Source of the DNA: Phycisphaerae bacterium
GTDB lineage: Bacteria > Planctomycetota > Phycisphaerae > Phycisphaerales > SM1A02
Direction of reading: 5' to 3'
DNA length: 34,848 nt
Assembly (NCBI GenBank): GCA_016873315.1
Contig: VGXL01000014.1
Coordinates: forward strand, 1 to 34,848
Shown: positions 1-6,715 of the stretch, piece after piece
How the letters are laid out: each line of letters begins with the position of its first letter
Position numbering within the stretch: the stretch's first letter is position 1
Made by a program: the position numbers and the translations under genes
Notes under the pieces: model-generated
The model's input: only the letters and a program-made list of their open reading frames with translations
What the model was told of the DNA's origin: nothing
Database searches by the model: none

Positions 1-2
1 TC

Positions 3-539
3 GTGCATCGCGTGGGTCGCGCCGGCCATGGTGGCGGCAAGGCCCAGAGCGTGACCTTCGTCGCAGGGCTCGATGCTGACCGCTGGAAGCGCATCGGCGA
101 CTTCGCCGGGGTCGACATTCCGGCGCGGGGGGCACCGGATCTCTCGGAGTTTGGCGTCGTGAACAAGGGTCGTCGCGCAGCGGATCTCTCAGAGCTTGGT
201 GTCGGGAGCAAGGGTCATCGCGCCCCGCGGACGGCCGCGTCGACTGAGCGTTCAGGCCGTCCCACCAAGGCATCGCGCGATCAGCGTCGACCGGCGCCGC
301 CGCGCACACGGGACGGGTCGGATCGATCCGCGACAGAACCGAGCGTGACCAGCGCGCGAGCAGACCGACCCTCGTGGGGCAACAAGGGTCCGCGTGGCCC
401 ACAGAAACCTCGTCGCGCAGGCAAGGCCGATCGCCTGTCGCGGTTGGCCAGCAGCAAGAAGTTGCGCGGCTTGATGCGCAAGCAGCCACTGACGCCCGAC
501 CAGAAGCCTGGCGGCGGCGTGCGCAAGCCCAAGGCCTAA
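3..539 (+). CDS. DEAD-box RNA helicase, C-terminal part (5' end outside window)
   Basis: The frame is open from the window edge, so the helicase core is mostly missing. The first visible residues, VHRVGRAGH, align with motif VI (HRxGRxxR) of superfamily 2 DEAD-box RNA helicases, and the following SVTFV fits the next core strand. About 140 further residues form a low-complexity tail rich in Arg, Lys, Gly, Ser and Pro, as in RhlE/DeaD-type RNA-binding tails. The tail contains a 45-bp tandem duplication (132-221) giving two 15-residue units, PDLSEFG... and ADLSELG.... Odd: the last Arg of motif VI, an arginine finger for ATP in the family, is His here. A small membrane protein starts 12 bases after the stop and may be co-transcribed. 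Confidence 0.8.
   Translation: MHRVGRAGHGGGKAQSVTFVAGLDADRWKRIGDFAGVDIPARGAPDLSEFGVVNKGRRAADLSELGVGSKGHRAPRTAASTERSGRPTKASRDQRRPAPPRTRDGSDRSATEPSVTSARADRPSWGNKGPRGPQKPRRAGKADRLSRLASSKKLRGLMRKQPLTPDQKPGGGVRKPKA
132..221 (+). repeat. 45-bp tandem duplication in helicase tail
   Basis: Two in-frame 45-bp units (132-176, 177-221) encode PDLSEFGVVNKGRR and ADLSELGVGSKGHR with flanking Ala. The units have diverged mainly by conservative changes, so the duplication is not recent. It lies in the basic tail, not in the helicase core. Confidence 0.75.
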
Positions 540-551
540 GGAACCAGCGCC

Positions 552-1121
552 ATGGCGATGAAGCGCCGGACGAAACTGATCGTGATCTCGCTGGTTGCTG
601 CGGCGGGAGTTGCCGCGCAGCCCATGATCCTTGGTTCCCAAGTCGATCGGTGCGAGCCAACCTTCACGGATGTCTTCGCCATGCAGGGCATCCTCTGGGT
701 GGCCAACGGTGCATCAAGCCCTGGCATCGACTGGATCAATCTCGAAGCCGAGGAGTCTGGGACCAGCGACGGCGCAGAGCCCGATGTTCCCGAGTGGCTC
801 GTCCTGCCGACGATGGCTGAGTCATCGCTCGAACGCCGTGTCGGAACGAGTGCACTTGGCTGGCCCGTCCGATGGTCCTTCTGTCAGTGGGTCGCTACTG
901 ACACGGAACACTTCTTCCCGCCGATCGCCGAGAACGAGGAGCCGTGTCAGTCGCTCTGTCGCGCCGTGCGTGACTGGGGCCACTCGGCGGATGGCGCGAC
1001 CGTCCAGACTTGGCTGAGCGTGAAGGGCATGCTTGTGTGCTGGCTGACCATCATCACACCGATGGCCATCGCTGTGTTGGCGAAGGGTCAGTCCGAGGGC
1101 AAGAGCGGCAACGCGCCGTAG
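552..1121 (+). CDS. hypothetical membrane-anchored protein, 189 aa
   Basis: No family recognised. The N-terminus (MAMKRRTKLIVISLVAAAGVA) is a positively charged stretch followed by a hydrophobic segment, consistent with a signal anchor or signal peptide. The middle is soluble with several Trp and Cys residues. A second hydrophobic segment lies near the C-terminus (about residues 160-180), followed by a charged tail. The start has AAGGA about nine bases upstream and lies 12 bases after the helicase stop, suggesting one transcript. Its 3' end overlaps by 34 bp the 3' end of the convergent 81-residue gene on the other strand. Confidence 0.6.
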   Translation: MAMKRRTKLIVISLVAAAGVAAQPMILGSQVDRCEPTFTDVFAMQGILWVANGASSPGIDWINLEAEESGTSDGAEPDVPEWLVLPTMAESSLERRVGTSALGWPVRWSFCQWVATDTEHFFPPIAENEEPCQSLCRAVRDWGHSADGATVQTWLSVKGMLVCWLTIITPMAIAVLAKGQSEGKSGNAP

Positions 1122-1333
1122 ACCACCACGAAGACCAGCGCGCCCAACAGCGCCATCACACCAAGGATGTTGGCGGTGAGTTTGATCACGCCGGCCAGGA
1201 AGTGGTCCATGGTGGGTGCCTTCACGGCGCGGTAGACGATCGCGATGCCCAAGCACAAGGGCGCAATGAGCAACCACCACGCACGGCCCAAGTGGACGGG
1301 TTCCAGGAGCGGAATCCACGCAAAGAGCATCAT
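1088..1333 (-). CDS. small integral membrane protein, 81 aa
   Basis: A very hydrophobic protein with about three membrane segments: an N-terminal one with FAWIPLLEP, a central WWLLIAPLCLGIAIVYRAV and a C-terminal LTANILGVMALLGALVFVVVYG. No family recognised. Its start codon overlaps the stop of the upstream minus-strand gene as ATGA, so the two are translationally coupled and probably act together in the membrane. It converges on, and overlaps by 34 bp, the plus-strand 189-residue gene. Confidence 0.65.
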   Translation of the reverse strand: MMLFAWIPLLEPVHLGRAWWLLIAPLCLGIAIVYRAVKAPTMDHFLAGVIKLTANILGVMALLGALVFVVVYGALPLLPSD

Positions 1334-1797
1334 GATCCTGCCTCGTCGGTCCGCCGGCGTTGAAGCGTGTCGAGCACGAGCGACACATTCAGCAGGCCAG
1401 CCAGTGCGCTGAAGAGCGTGCCGATTTCGTTGGAATAGGTGATGGACTTGAGCGTGCTCACCCGGGACTGCGCGCCGCGGTCAATCGTCCGGGATGGCGG
1501 AGTCTCGACGAGCCTGCCGTACTGGCCAGTCTTGATGAGTCGCGTGTTGCCCCAGTCGGCAGCAAACGCGACAGGACCCGCGCCGGCCTGCATGAAGAAC
1601 CACAATCGATCCTCACTCCGGTCGACCGAGTCCAGTCCACCGATCACCAGACCAGAGGCGAACAGTCCAAGCACCGCCGTCATCGCCCACGCACCACGAC
1701 GACGGTGGCCGAGCCTGATGAGCCCATAGCCCGGAACGAGCCAGCCCAAGGCTGCCTCGAACCAGTTCAGACCGTCGTCATCAGGCTGGGTGCTCAT
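1330..1797 (-). CDS. membrane protein, DUF6677-like, 155 aa
   Basis: The N-terminal stretch FEAALGWLVPGYGLIRLGHRRRG followed by a hydrophobic segment resembles the planctomycete DUF6677-type membrane proteins and, more loosely, TM2-like domains (tight turn with Gly-Tyr-Gly between two membrane helices). Further hydrophobic stretches follow around AMTAVLGLFASGLVIGG and near the C-terminus (FSALAGLLNVSLVLD). I chose the ATG at 1797 (MSTQPDD...) over a longer frame because the residues before it look non-coding; no strong ribosome site is visible. Divergent from the 130-residue gene with 63 bp between starts. Family assignment is from memory and moderate. Confidence 0.6.
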   Translation of the reverse strand: MSTQPDDDGLNWFEAALGWLVPGYGLIRLGHRRRGAWAMTAVLGLFASGLVIGGLDSVDRSEDRLWFFMQAGAGPVAFAADWGNTRLIKTGQYGRLVETPPSRTIDRGAQSRVSTLKSITYSNEIGTLFSALAGLLNVSLVLDTLQRRRTDEAGS

Positions 1798-1860
1798 GGG
1801 GGTGGCGCACTGTAGAGTGTAGGGAAGCGCGCGGATCCGTCCGGCGCGGAGGACCACACC

Positions 1861-2253
1861 ATGAGCGACTCGTACGACCCAGCCAAGCCCGAGCCCAGCT
1901 ACGGCATGCAGGAACGGCGAACTGGTGAGGATCGCCGCGATGTCACGCCGGCGTCACCGACCAACCTCGAACGCCGCCGCGGTCCAGGCCGCCGACTCAC
2001 CGACTTCATCCGCAGCGCGGAGGAAGGCGAAATGAGCCGCGAGCAGTACATGTGGCTCATGGCGATCGATGCCTTCAAGCGGGTCAACGGCAAGCCGTTC
2101 CCAAGCTGGACCGATGTGCTCGAAGTGGCCCGCAAGCTCGGCTACAGAAAGACCATGGCGAGCGAACTCAACCTCGGCAGTCGCTGCGAAGACTGGACCG
2201 AGCGCCCCGACTCCCAGAGTGGCGTGAACAAGGAAGCGCCCGAGGACGAGTGA
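1861..2253 (+). CDS. conserved hypothetical protein, 130 aa
   Basis: Soluble, highly charged protein of unknown function. The first half is Arg-rich with two similar patches, ERRTGEDRR (about 18-26) and ERRRGPGRR (about 38-46). The second half looks like a compact helical domain (MSREQYMWLMAIDAFKRVNG, then PSWTDVLEVARKLGYRK). The second part, with its regular helices and a W-x-D-V-L-E-V motif, has the look of a small DNA- or RNA-associated fold, but that is inference only. The start is supported by GGAGG eight bases upstream. Confidence 0.7.
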   Translation: MSDSYDPAKPEPSYGMQERRTGEDRRDVTPASPTNLERRRGPGRRLTDFIRSAEEGEMSREQYMWLMAIDAFKRVNGKPFPSWTDVLEVARKLGYRKTMASELNLGSRCEDWTERPDSQSGVNKEAPEDE

Positions 2254-2335
2254 GCGTCGGGCCCTTGGTTCGGCCTAGATTTCAAGCAGAATTGGGCCAA
2301 CAGGCCCCGGCGGTGCACTGTTCAGGCGACGCTCG

Positions 2336-2375
2336 CCCTGTGCGCCCTGTGCGCCCAGACTGCGCCCAGACTGCG
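2336..2375. repeat. short tandem repeats between convergent genes
   Basis: Two copies of CCCTGTGCG (2336-2353) run directly into two copies of CCCAGACTGCG (2354-2375). They lie in the 146-bp gap between the convergent 130-residue gene and the ferredoxin gene. The same gap holds a short hairpin GGGCC-AACA-GGCCC at 2294-2307. No run of T follows it, so a terminator role is unproven. Confidence 0.7.
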
Positions 2376-2399
2376 CAACACCTCATCCCCCGCGTCGGC

Positions 2400-2660
2400 T
2401 CACTTGGTGAAGTGATCCGCGTTGATCTGGATGTACTTCTTCCACTCTTCCGGCAGGTCGTCTTGGGGGAAGATCGCCCGAACGGGGCACTCGTCCACGC
2501 ACAAGCCGCAGTCGATGCATGTGGCCGGATCGATGAAGAGTTGCGTGGCTTGGGCGAATGAGCCCGACGCCTTGGTGGGGTGGATGCAGTCGACAGGGCA
2601 GACCTCGACGCAACTGGCGTCCTTGGTCGCAATGCACGGTTCAGCGATGACGTGTGGCAT
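2400..2660 (-). CDS. ferredoxin, probable [3Fe-4S][4Fe-4S] type
   Basis: An 86-residue electron carrier with eight Cys in two groups: C9, C17, C21, C25 and C48, C51, C54, C58 (CIDCGLCVDECP). The layout matches FdxA-type bacterial ferredoxins. In 7Fe ferredoxins of the Azotobacter FdI type, the first, third and last core cysteines hold a 3Fe-4S cluster and the others a 4Fe-4S cluster; the position that supplies a fourth ligand in 8Fe proteins is Thr12 here, which favours the 7Fe form. Cytoplasmic; redox partner unknown. It stands alone, separated from the next upstream minus-strand gene by a terminator at 2713-2747. Confidence 0.9.
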   Translation of the reverse strand: MPHVIAEPCIATKDASCVEVCPVDCIHPTKASGSFAQATQLFIDPATCIDCGLCVDECPVRAIFPQDDLPEEWKKYIQINADHFTK

Positions 2661-2712
2661 GGGAGTTGTCGCGGGGCGGTTTGAGCGGGGCGAAGTGTAG
2701 TGTGCTGCAAAA

Positions 2713-2747
2713 ACACCGAGAGCCGGCTCGAGGCCGGCCCTTGGTGT
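2713..2747 (-). terminator. rho-independent terminator of the lysine-rich small gene
   Basis: Read on the minus strand, a 15-bp near-perfect stem (arms 2733-2747 and 2713-2727, GCCGGC core, one mismatch and one G-T pair) with a 5-base loop TCGAG is followed by a run of five T. It begins 21 bases after the stop codon at 2769 and lies before the ferredoxin gene. This is the clearest intrinsic terminator in the window. Confidence 0.8.
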
Positions 2748-2768
2748 ATTGCTTGACCAACCGCCGAA

Positions 2769-2840
2769 TTACTTCGACTTCTTGGCGGTCTTCTTCGCGG
2801 CCTTCTTACAAGCCTTCTTACAAGCCTTCTTCTTTGCCAT
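2769..2840 (-). CDS. 23-residue lysine-rich basic peptide
   Basis: A tiny frame reads MAKKKACKKACKKAAKKT and ends AKKSK before TAA. Of 23 residues 12 are Lys, with Ala and two Cys, in a KKA(C/A/T) pattern like the C-terminal tails of histone H1-like and other bacterial basic nucleoid proteins. Support for it being real: GGAG nine bases before the ATG, no other gene on either strand here, and a strong intrinsic terminator 21 bases after the stop. Two exact 12-bp repeats (encoding KKAC) build the middle. It could bind DNA or RNA, or be a remnant of a longer basic protein; function is inference. Confidence 0.6.
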   Translation of the reverse strand: MAKKKACKKACKKAAKKTAKKSK

Positions 2841-2955
2841 GGTGATGGGCTCCAGGTTGGCTACGCTTCGGGTCGGAGAGTCAGTCGAGGCGCGTAGCGT
2901 TACCTCGGTGACCACACATGTTGTACCGTTATCGACGGGAGTTGGAAAGGGGCTT

Positions 2956-2980
2956 GATCCAAAATTGCCGATTTTGGGTC
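2956..2980. promoter_or_regulatory. AT-rich inverted repeat upstream of dapB
   Basis: GATCCAAAAT and ATTTTGGGTC form ten-base arms (one G-T pair) around the 5-base centre TGCCG. It stands out as AT-rich in a GC-rich gap between the divergent lysine-rich gene and dapB, 26 bases before the likely dapB start. It could be an operator or a stem-loop in a leader; there is no T run after it on either strand. Confidence 0.4.
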
Positions 2981-3006
2981 ACCACGGGCCTTGACACGAC
3001 TTGCTC

Positions 3007-3744
3007 ATGACGCCGCTCACGATGCACACCACCACCACCATCGCTGTCGTCGGAGCATCGGGTCGCATGGGTCGTGCGGTCATCGATGCAGCGCTTGATC
3101 CGTCGTTGTGTTGCCGAACAGCGCTTGAGCTTGATGCAAAAACACCTGATTCACAAGCAGTTGGAGTGATCGACTGCGTGATTGACTTCAGCAGCGCGCG
3201 CGGGGCGATCCGTGCGGCGCAGTTGGCGACGGAGCGTGGCGCGGCGCTGCTCTCCTGCACGACGGGGCTCGATGACCAGGCTCGAAGCGCGGTGCTGGCG
3301 GCCGCAAAAAAAATCTGCGTGATGGTCGCTCCAAACACCTCCTTGGGCGTTGCGGTGGCTCGACGCCTGTGCCGCGATGCCGCTCGGTTGCTCGGTTCCG
3401 AGTACGCGGTCGACCTCATCGAGCATCATCACCATCGCAAACTCGACGCGCCTTCAGGCACTGCGCTGGCGCTCGCCGAGGCAGTCCGCGCTGGTTCAGG
3501 GATCCCCGTTCCGCTCTCGCGCATCCACAGCATCCGTGCGGGCGACACGATCGGCGCGCACTCCGTGCAGTTCACCGGCCCGTTCGAGTCGATTCGCATC
3601 GAGCACGATGCCGTCAGCCGCCAACTCTTCGCGATCGGCGCGTTGCGTCTGGCACGCTGGCTCCACGGTCGTCCAGCGGGCCTGGTGACCATCGATGACT
3701 GGCTCGACGATCGCCTTGCCCACCACCCAGGAGCAGCATCATGA
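3007..3744 (+). CDS. dapB: 4-hydroxy-tetrahydrodipicolinate reductase
   Basis: DapB makes tetrahydrodipicolinate with NAD(P)H in the lysine/diaminopimelate pathway. The N-terminus has the Rossmann motif IAVVGASGRMGR, followed by CVIDFS, CTTG and APNTSLGV as in the family. The signature H-H-H-x-K-x-D-x-P-S-G-T-A is present as IEHHHHRKLDAPSGTAL (catalytic His and Lys). At about 245 residues it is slightly shorter than typical (about 270). The start is uncertain: TTG 3001, ATG 3007 and ATG 3022 are all in frame and none has a clear ribosome site. Its stop overlaps the start of the M16 gene as ATGA, so the two are coupled. Confidence 0.92.
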   Translation: MTPLTMHTTTTIAVVGASGRMGRAVIDAALDPSLCCRTALELDAKTPDSQAVGVIDCVIDFSSARGAIRAAQLATERGAALLSCTTGLDDQARSAVLAAAKKICVMVAPNTSLGVAVARRLCRDAARLLGSEYAVDLIEHHHHRKLDAPSGTALALAEAVRAGSGIPVPLSRIHSIRAGDTIGAHSVQFTGPFESIRIEHDAVSRQLFAIGALRLARWLHGRPAGLVTIDDWLDDRLAHHPGAAS

Positions 3745-4985
3745 CCACGGCCGCCCGATCCACGCAGTTGACATGTGGTGCATGGTTGCTCTCGGAGCGC
3801 ATGCCATCCATGTCCAGTGTCAGCGTGGCGTGGCTCTCGCCTGTGGGGACAGCAGGTGATCCCGCAGGTGTCGCTGGCGAAGGCGAGAGCGCGATGTGTG
3901 CGGAACTGCTCCTTCGTGGGACAGCACGAAGCACGAGCGAGGAGCTGGCCCGTCGGCTCGATGTGCTCGGCGTACAACGCAACGCGTCGGCTGCCGTGCA
4001 CCATGTGAACCTGTCGGCTGTCACGACGGGTCCCAATGTTGGTGGGATGCTGGCGTGCCTCGCCGAGATGATTCGCTCGCCTCGCATGGATCCCGAGGGG
4101 GTCGAACAGGCGAAAGCCCTTGGTTTGCAGGCCATCGCTGCGGTCCGCGACGAACCACAGCAACTGTGCATGCAGCATCTGCAGCGGATCAGCATGCCGG
4201 AGCCGTTCAATCGATCGGGCCTCGGCACGCCCGAGGGCATCCAGGCGCTGACAGCCGATGGACTCAGGGCTGCTTGGCACCGCCGATGCACACCCGGCGG
4301 CACGCTGATCGGAATCGCTGGCGATGTCGATCACGATGCCGCGTGCGCCGTGATCGACCAATCGCTCGCAGGGTGGACCGGATCCTCGACGACCATGGTC
4401 CCAGGCGCGTCACCACGCGCCGTGCGCCACATCGAGGTCATGCCGACATCCCAGTCCCACATGGCATTCTCGCTCGACGCGCCAAGCGCCCGCGATCCTG
4501 ACCGTCACGCGATGCGACTCGCGGCGCGCGTGCTCGGGGGTGGATCGAGCAGCCGGCTCTTCGATGAGGTTCGAGAGCGCCGAAGCCTCTGCTACAGCGT
4601 GGGCGGTTCGTACTCCGCTGGCCGCGACCTTGGCCGGGTCACGATCTACGCGGGATCGCGACCTGAGCGGGCCCAAGAGACGATCGATTGCATTCTGCGC
4701 GAGCTCGAGCGCCTCGAGCGCGGGATCGATGCCGGCGAACTCGAACGCGCGCGCATCGGAATCCTCAGCCGTCTGGTCATGAGTGAAGAGAGCACCTCCG
4801 CTCGCGCAATGGCCCTCGCCAGTGACTGGTTCACCTACGGTCGCCTGCGCACGCTCGATGAACTGACTGCAGATCTTCGCAGCGTGAGCCTTGACGCGGT
4901 CAACGGACTGCTCGCGCGTCGATGCGGCGCATCATGGCGCGATGGTCTGTGCCGCGCGATCGTCGCTCCAGCAAATCTGGTGTAG
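3741..4985 (+). CDS. M16 (insulinase/processing peptidase) family protein lacking the zinc site
   Basis: The 414-residue length and two-lobed layout match M16B peptidases. At the place of the zinc motif HxxEH the sequence reads AMCAE (residues 51-55, just before LLLRGT), so both His and the catalytic Glu are lost. The C-terminal lobe keeps the R-x(4)-Y substrate-binding pair in ERRSLCYSVGGSY. In two-chain M16 enzymes such as mitochondrial processing peptidase, one chain carries the zinc and the other the R/Y pair; this protein looks like the second kind, so an active partner may be encoded elsewhere. No signal peptide is seen. GGAG seven bases upstream and the ATGA overlap with dapB support the start. 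Confidence 0.85.
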   Translation: MTTAARSTQLTCGAWLLSERMPSMSSVSVAWLSPVGTAGDPAGVAGEGESAMCAELLLRGTARSTSEELARRLDVLGVQRNASAAVHHVNLSAVTTGPNVGGMLACLAEMIRSPRMDPEGVEQAKALGLQAIAAVRDEPQQLCMQHLQRISMPEPFNRSGLGTPEGIQALTADGLRAAWHRRCTPGGTLIGIAGDVDHDAACAVIDQSLAGWTGSSTTMVPGASPRAVRHIEVMPTSQSHMAFSLDAPSARDPDRHAMRLAARVLGGGSSSRLFDEVRERRSLCYSVGGSYSAGRDLGRVTIYAGSRPERAQETIDCILRELERLERGIDAGELERARIGILSRLVMSEESTSARAMALASDWFTYGRLRTLDELTADLRSVSLDAVNGLLARRCGASWRDGLCRAIVAPANLV

Positions 4986-5047
4986 TCCACTGCGCGCGAT
5001 CGTCGCGCCGGCGGACTTGGCGAACGGCATGGCTATACTCCCTGACC

Positions 5048-5296
5048 ATGTTTGAAGGACTTGCGCTCCAGCCCGGCACGCGCGTGCGCGTGATGCAACA
5101 GATGCCCCAAGTCGCCCAGGTGTGGACCACCGCGGTTGAGGGCGTTGTGGTTCGCTGGCGCCAGTCCAAGACCGGCTCGTGGTTCGCGCACTCCCATCAG
5201 GATCGACTCTGGCTCGATCGCCTTGAATTGCGCAAGGATGACGGGGAACTCGTCACCCTGAACCTCGACCGCTACTCGGTCGTCGACGCAGCCTGA
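5048..5296 (+). CDS. conserved hypothetical protein, 82 aa
   Basis: Starts MFEGLALQPGTRVRVMQQM and reads as a small beta-rich, probably SH3- or Sm-like, soluble protein (alternating hydrophobic strands, VWTTAVEGVVVRW, then LWLDRLELRKDDGELVTLNLD). The frame is open for 42 codons before this ATG, but those residues are Arg-rich and look non-coding. A TATACT sequence at 5034-5039 is only nine bases before the ATG, which would make the transcript nearly leaderless; no matching -35 box is seen. Converges with the amidohydrolase gene. Function not recognised. Confidence 0.7.
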   Translation: MFEGLALQPGTRVRVMQQMPQVAQVWTTAVEGVVVRWRQSKTGSWFAHSHQDRLWLDRLELRKDDGELVTLNLDRYSVVDAA

Positions 5297-5317
5297 ACTC
5301 GGGATGCCGGCATTTGG

Positions 5318-5422
5318 GTTTGGGCTGCCCGAACCTGCCCCAAACCGTCCTCAAGGACCCATCACGGCCTAGGTCTGTCCGAACCTGCCCTAGGTCATCA
5401 TCACGACGCATCACGGCTTGGG
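5318..5422 (-). repeat. 49-bp tandem repeat starting in the last codons of the amidohydrolase gene, with covarying hairpins
   Basis: On the minus strand, unit 1 (5422-5374) starts with the last codons and stop of the upstream gene (CCCAAGCCGTGATG), unit 2 (5373-5325) restarts as CCTAGGCCGTGATG, and a third partial unit starts at 5324 (CCCAAACCC). Both complete units are 49 bp. Each contains GGCAGGTTCGG in the loop of a hairpin closed by the head of the next unit. The arms are CCTAGG/CCTAGG (5368-5373 with 5389-5394) in one and GTTTGGG/CCCAAAC (5318-5324 with 5339-5345) in the other, so both arms changed together. The hairpins could end transcription for both convergent genes; no T runs are present. 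Confidence 0.75.
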
Positions 5423-6715
5423 CGCCTCGTACTTCTTTCGGTACTTCTCGAGCATCCTTGTCTGGTGGTTGGACAAATCAAGCCGACGCCCATCGATCCA
5501 CGCGGCCTCAACAGGCGTGCGCACATCAAGCGGGTCTGCGCCGCTCAGGATCATGGTTGCGCGCATGCCGGGCGCAATCGAACCGAGCTGGTCGCCCACA
5601 CCGGCGATCATGGCTGCATCCCGCGTGATCGCCGCCACAGCGCGGTCGTGCGACAGGCCGTGCGCGACCGCCGTCGCGGCGTGATGAGGAAGATTGCGAT
5701 CATTGCTCGGTTCGTCACCAGTCGCGATCGAAAATCGAATGCCAGCCTCAGCGAGGCGCGCGGGTAGCGTGAACGGCGCATCCCAGGCTTCGTGCGCCCA
5801 CTGCGGCAGGCGATGCACACCGACGACGATCACAGGCACATCGTGGGCGCGCAGCAGGTCCGCCTGCTCCAGCGCTCCTGAGCCACCGACGACGACGGGC
5901 TTGAATCCTTCGGCCAGCGCCCAGGTCACGGCGCTGGCGACCTGACCGGCGCTGTTGGCATCGAGATAGAGCGGAGCCGCGCCAGAGAGCACAGGGCGGA
6001 GCCGCTCGAACCGCAAGTCTTCGACCTGTGTTGAGCCCGCGTCACGCGCCGCGATGTAGGCCTTCGCGCGCGCAAAGAACTCCCGCAACTCTCGCAGTTC
6101 GCGATCGATGCGCTTCTGCTGATCATCGGGCGTCGTGCGCGTCCACCACTGCACCGTGGGCTCGGTCGCTGGCCAACGCACGATGACGCCGCTGTCCTTG
6201 CGCACGACCAAGTCGTGCGTGTCCCAGCCGTTCAGACGGATCATGCTCGCGGTGCCGCTCACTCGGCCGCCCTGAGGGAAGACGAGCGCGCCCAGGATCC
6301 CATTGGCGCGCGCGACGGCCAGAAGATCGCTGTCGGGATTCACAGCGACCCACGCCTCGACTTCTGGATGGAACAGACCGAATTCCGTGCGGTCATCCGT
6401 CGCGCGCACTTGCTGCACCTCGATCAGTCCCATGGTGGTGGCGCTCGAAATGAAGCCTGGCCACACATGGCGACCCCCTCCGTCGAGGACGAGCACATCA
6501 TCCATCGGCGCTTGGGCAGCCGGCACGATGGCGGCGATGCGGCCATCGGTTCCGATCACGACCGCTGCATCAGGGATGACCGTGAAGGCGGGATCCATGG
6601 TGTGAACGACGACATTGCGGATGCAACTCACCTGTCGGGGAGCAGCGGTGGGTGCGGTCGAATTCTGGGCCGCCGCCGTGGTGCAGAGCAGCAAGCAGAT
6701 GAGGTGAGTTCTCAT
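5411..6715 (-). CDS. exported amidohydrolase-family protein without metal ligands, 434 aa
   Basis: Starts MRTHLICLLLCTTAAAQ, a signal peptide. The body follows the imidazolonepropionase-like amidohydrolase layout: an N-terminal beta-sandwich (VVVHTMDPAFTVIPDAAVVIGTDGRI), then the place where GxxDxHxH should stand reads WPGFISSATTMGL, and C-terminally AVAAITRDAAMIAGVGDQLGSIAPGMRATMI closes the fold. The HxH metal pair is absent, so catalysis of the usual kind is unlikely. The start overlaps the stop of the 1110-residue amidohydrolase gene as ATGA, so the two are coupled and may form a complex in the periplasm. The longer in-frame start upstream would destroy the signal peptide position and was rejected. 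Confidence 0.8.
   Translation of the reverse strand: MRTHLICLLLCTTAAAQNSTAPTAAPRQVSCIRNVVVHTMDPAFTVIPDAAVVIGTDGRIAAIVPAAQAPMDDVLVLDGGGRHVWPGFISSATTMGLIEVQQVRATDDRTEFGLFHPEVEAWVAVNPDSDLLAVARANGILGALVFPQGGRVSGTASMIRLNGWDTHDLVVRKDSGVIVRWPATEPTVQWWTRTTPDDQQKRIDRELRELREFFARAKAYIAARDAGSTQVEDLRFERLRPVLSGAAPLYLDANSAGQVASAVTWALAEGFKPVVVGGSGALEQADLLRAHDVPVIVVGVHRLPQWAHEAWDAPFTLPARLAEAGIRFSIATGDEPSNDRNLPHHAATAVAHGLSHDRAVAAITRDAAMIAGVGDQLGSIAPGMRATMILSGADPLDVRTPVEAAWIDGRRLDLSNHQTRMLEKYRKKYEAPKP

Noticed and set aside
2749-2994. Plus-strand hydrophobic small protein rich in Phe, Ala and Leu
   Set aside because: It is antisense to the lysine-rich frame (Lys codons read backwards give Phe and Leu) and has no ribosome site, whereas the minus strand has a ribosome site and terminator.
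3421-3435. Four consecutive His codons in dapB, resembling a purification tag
   Set aside because: They belong to the natural DapB signature around the catalytic His (EHHHHRKLDAPSGT).
5034-5039. TATACT as a promoter -10 box for the 82-residue gene
   Set aside because: No -35 box at normal spacing, and the start codon would be only nine bases away. Possible, but not strong enough for a feature.
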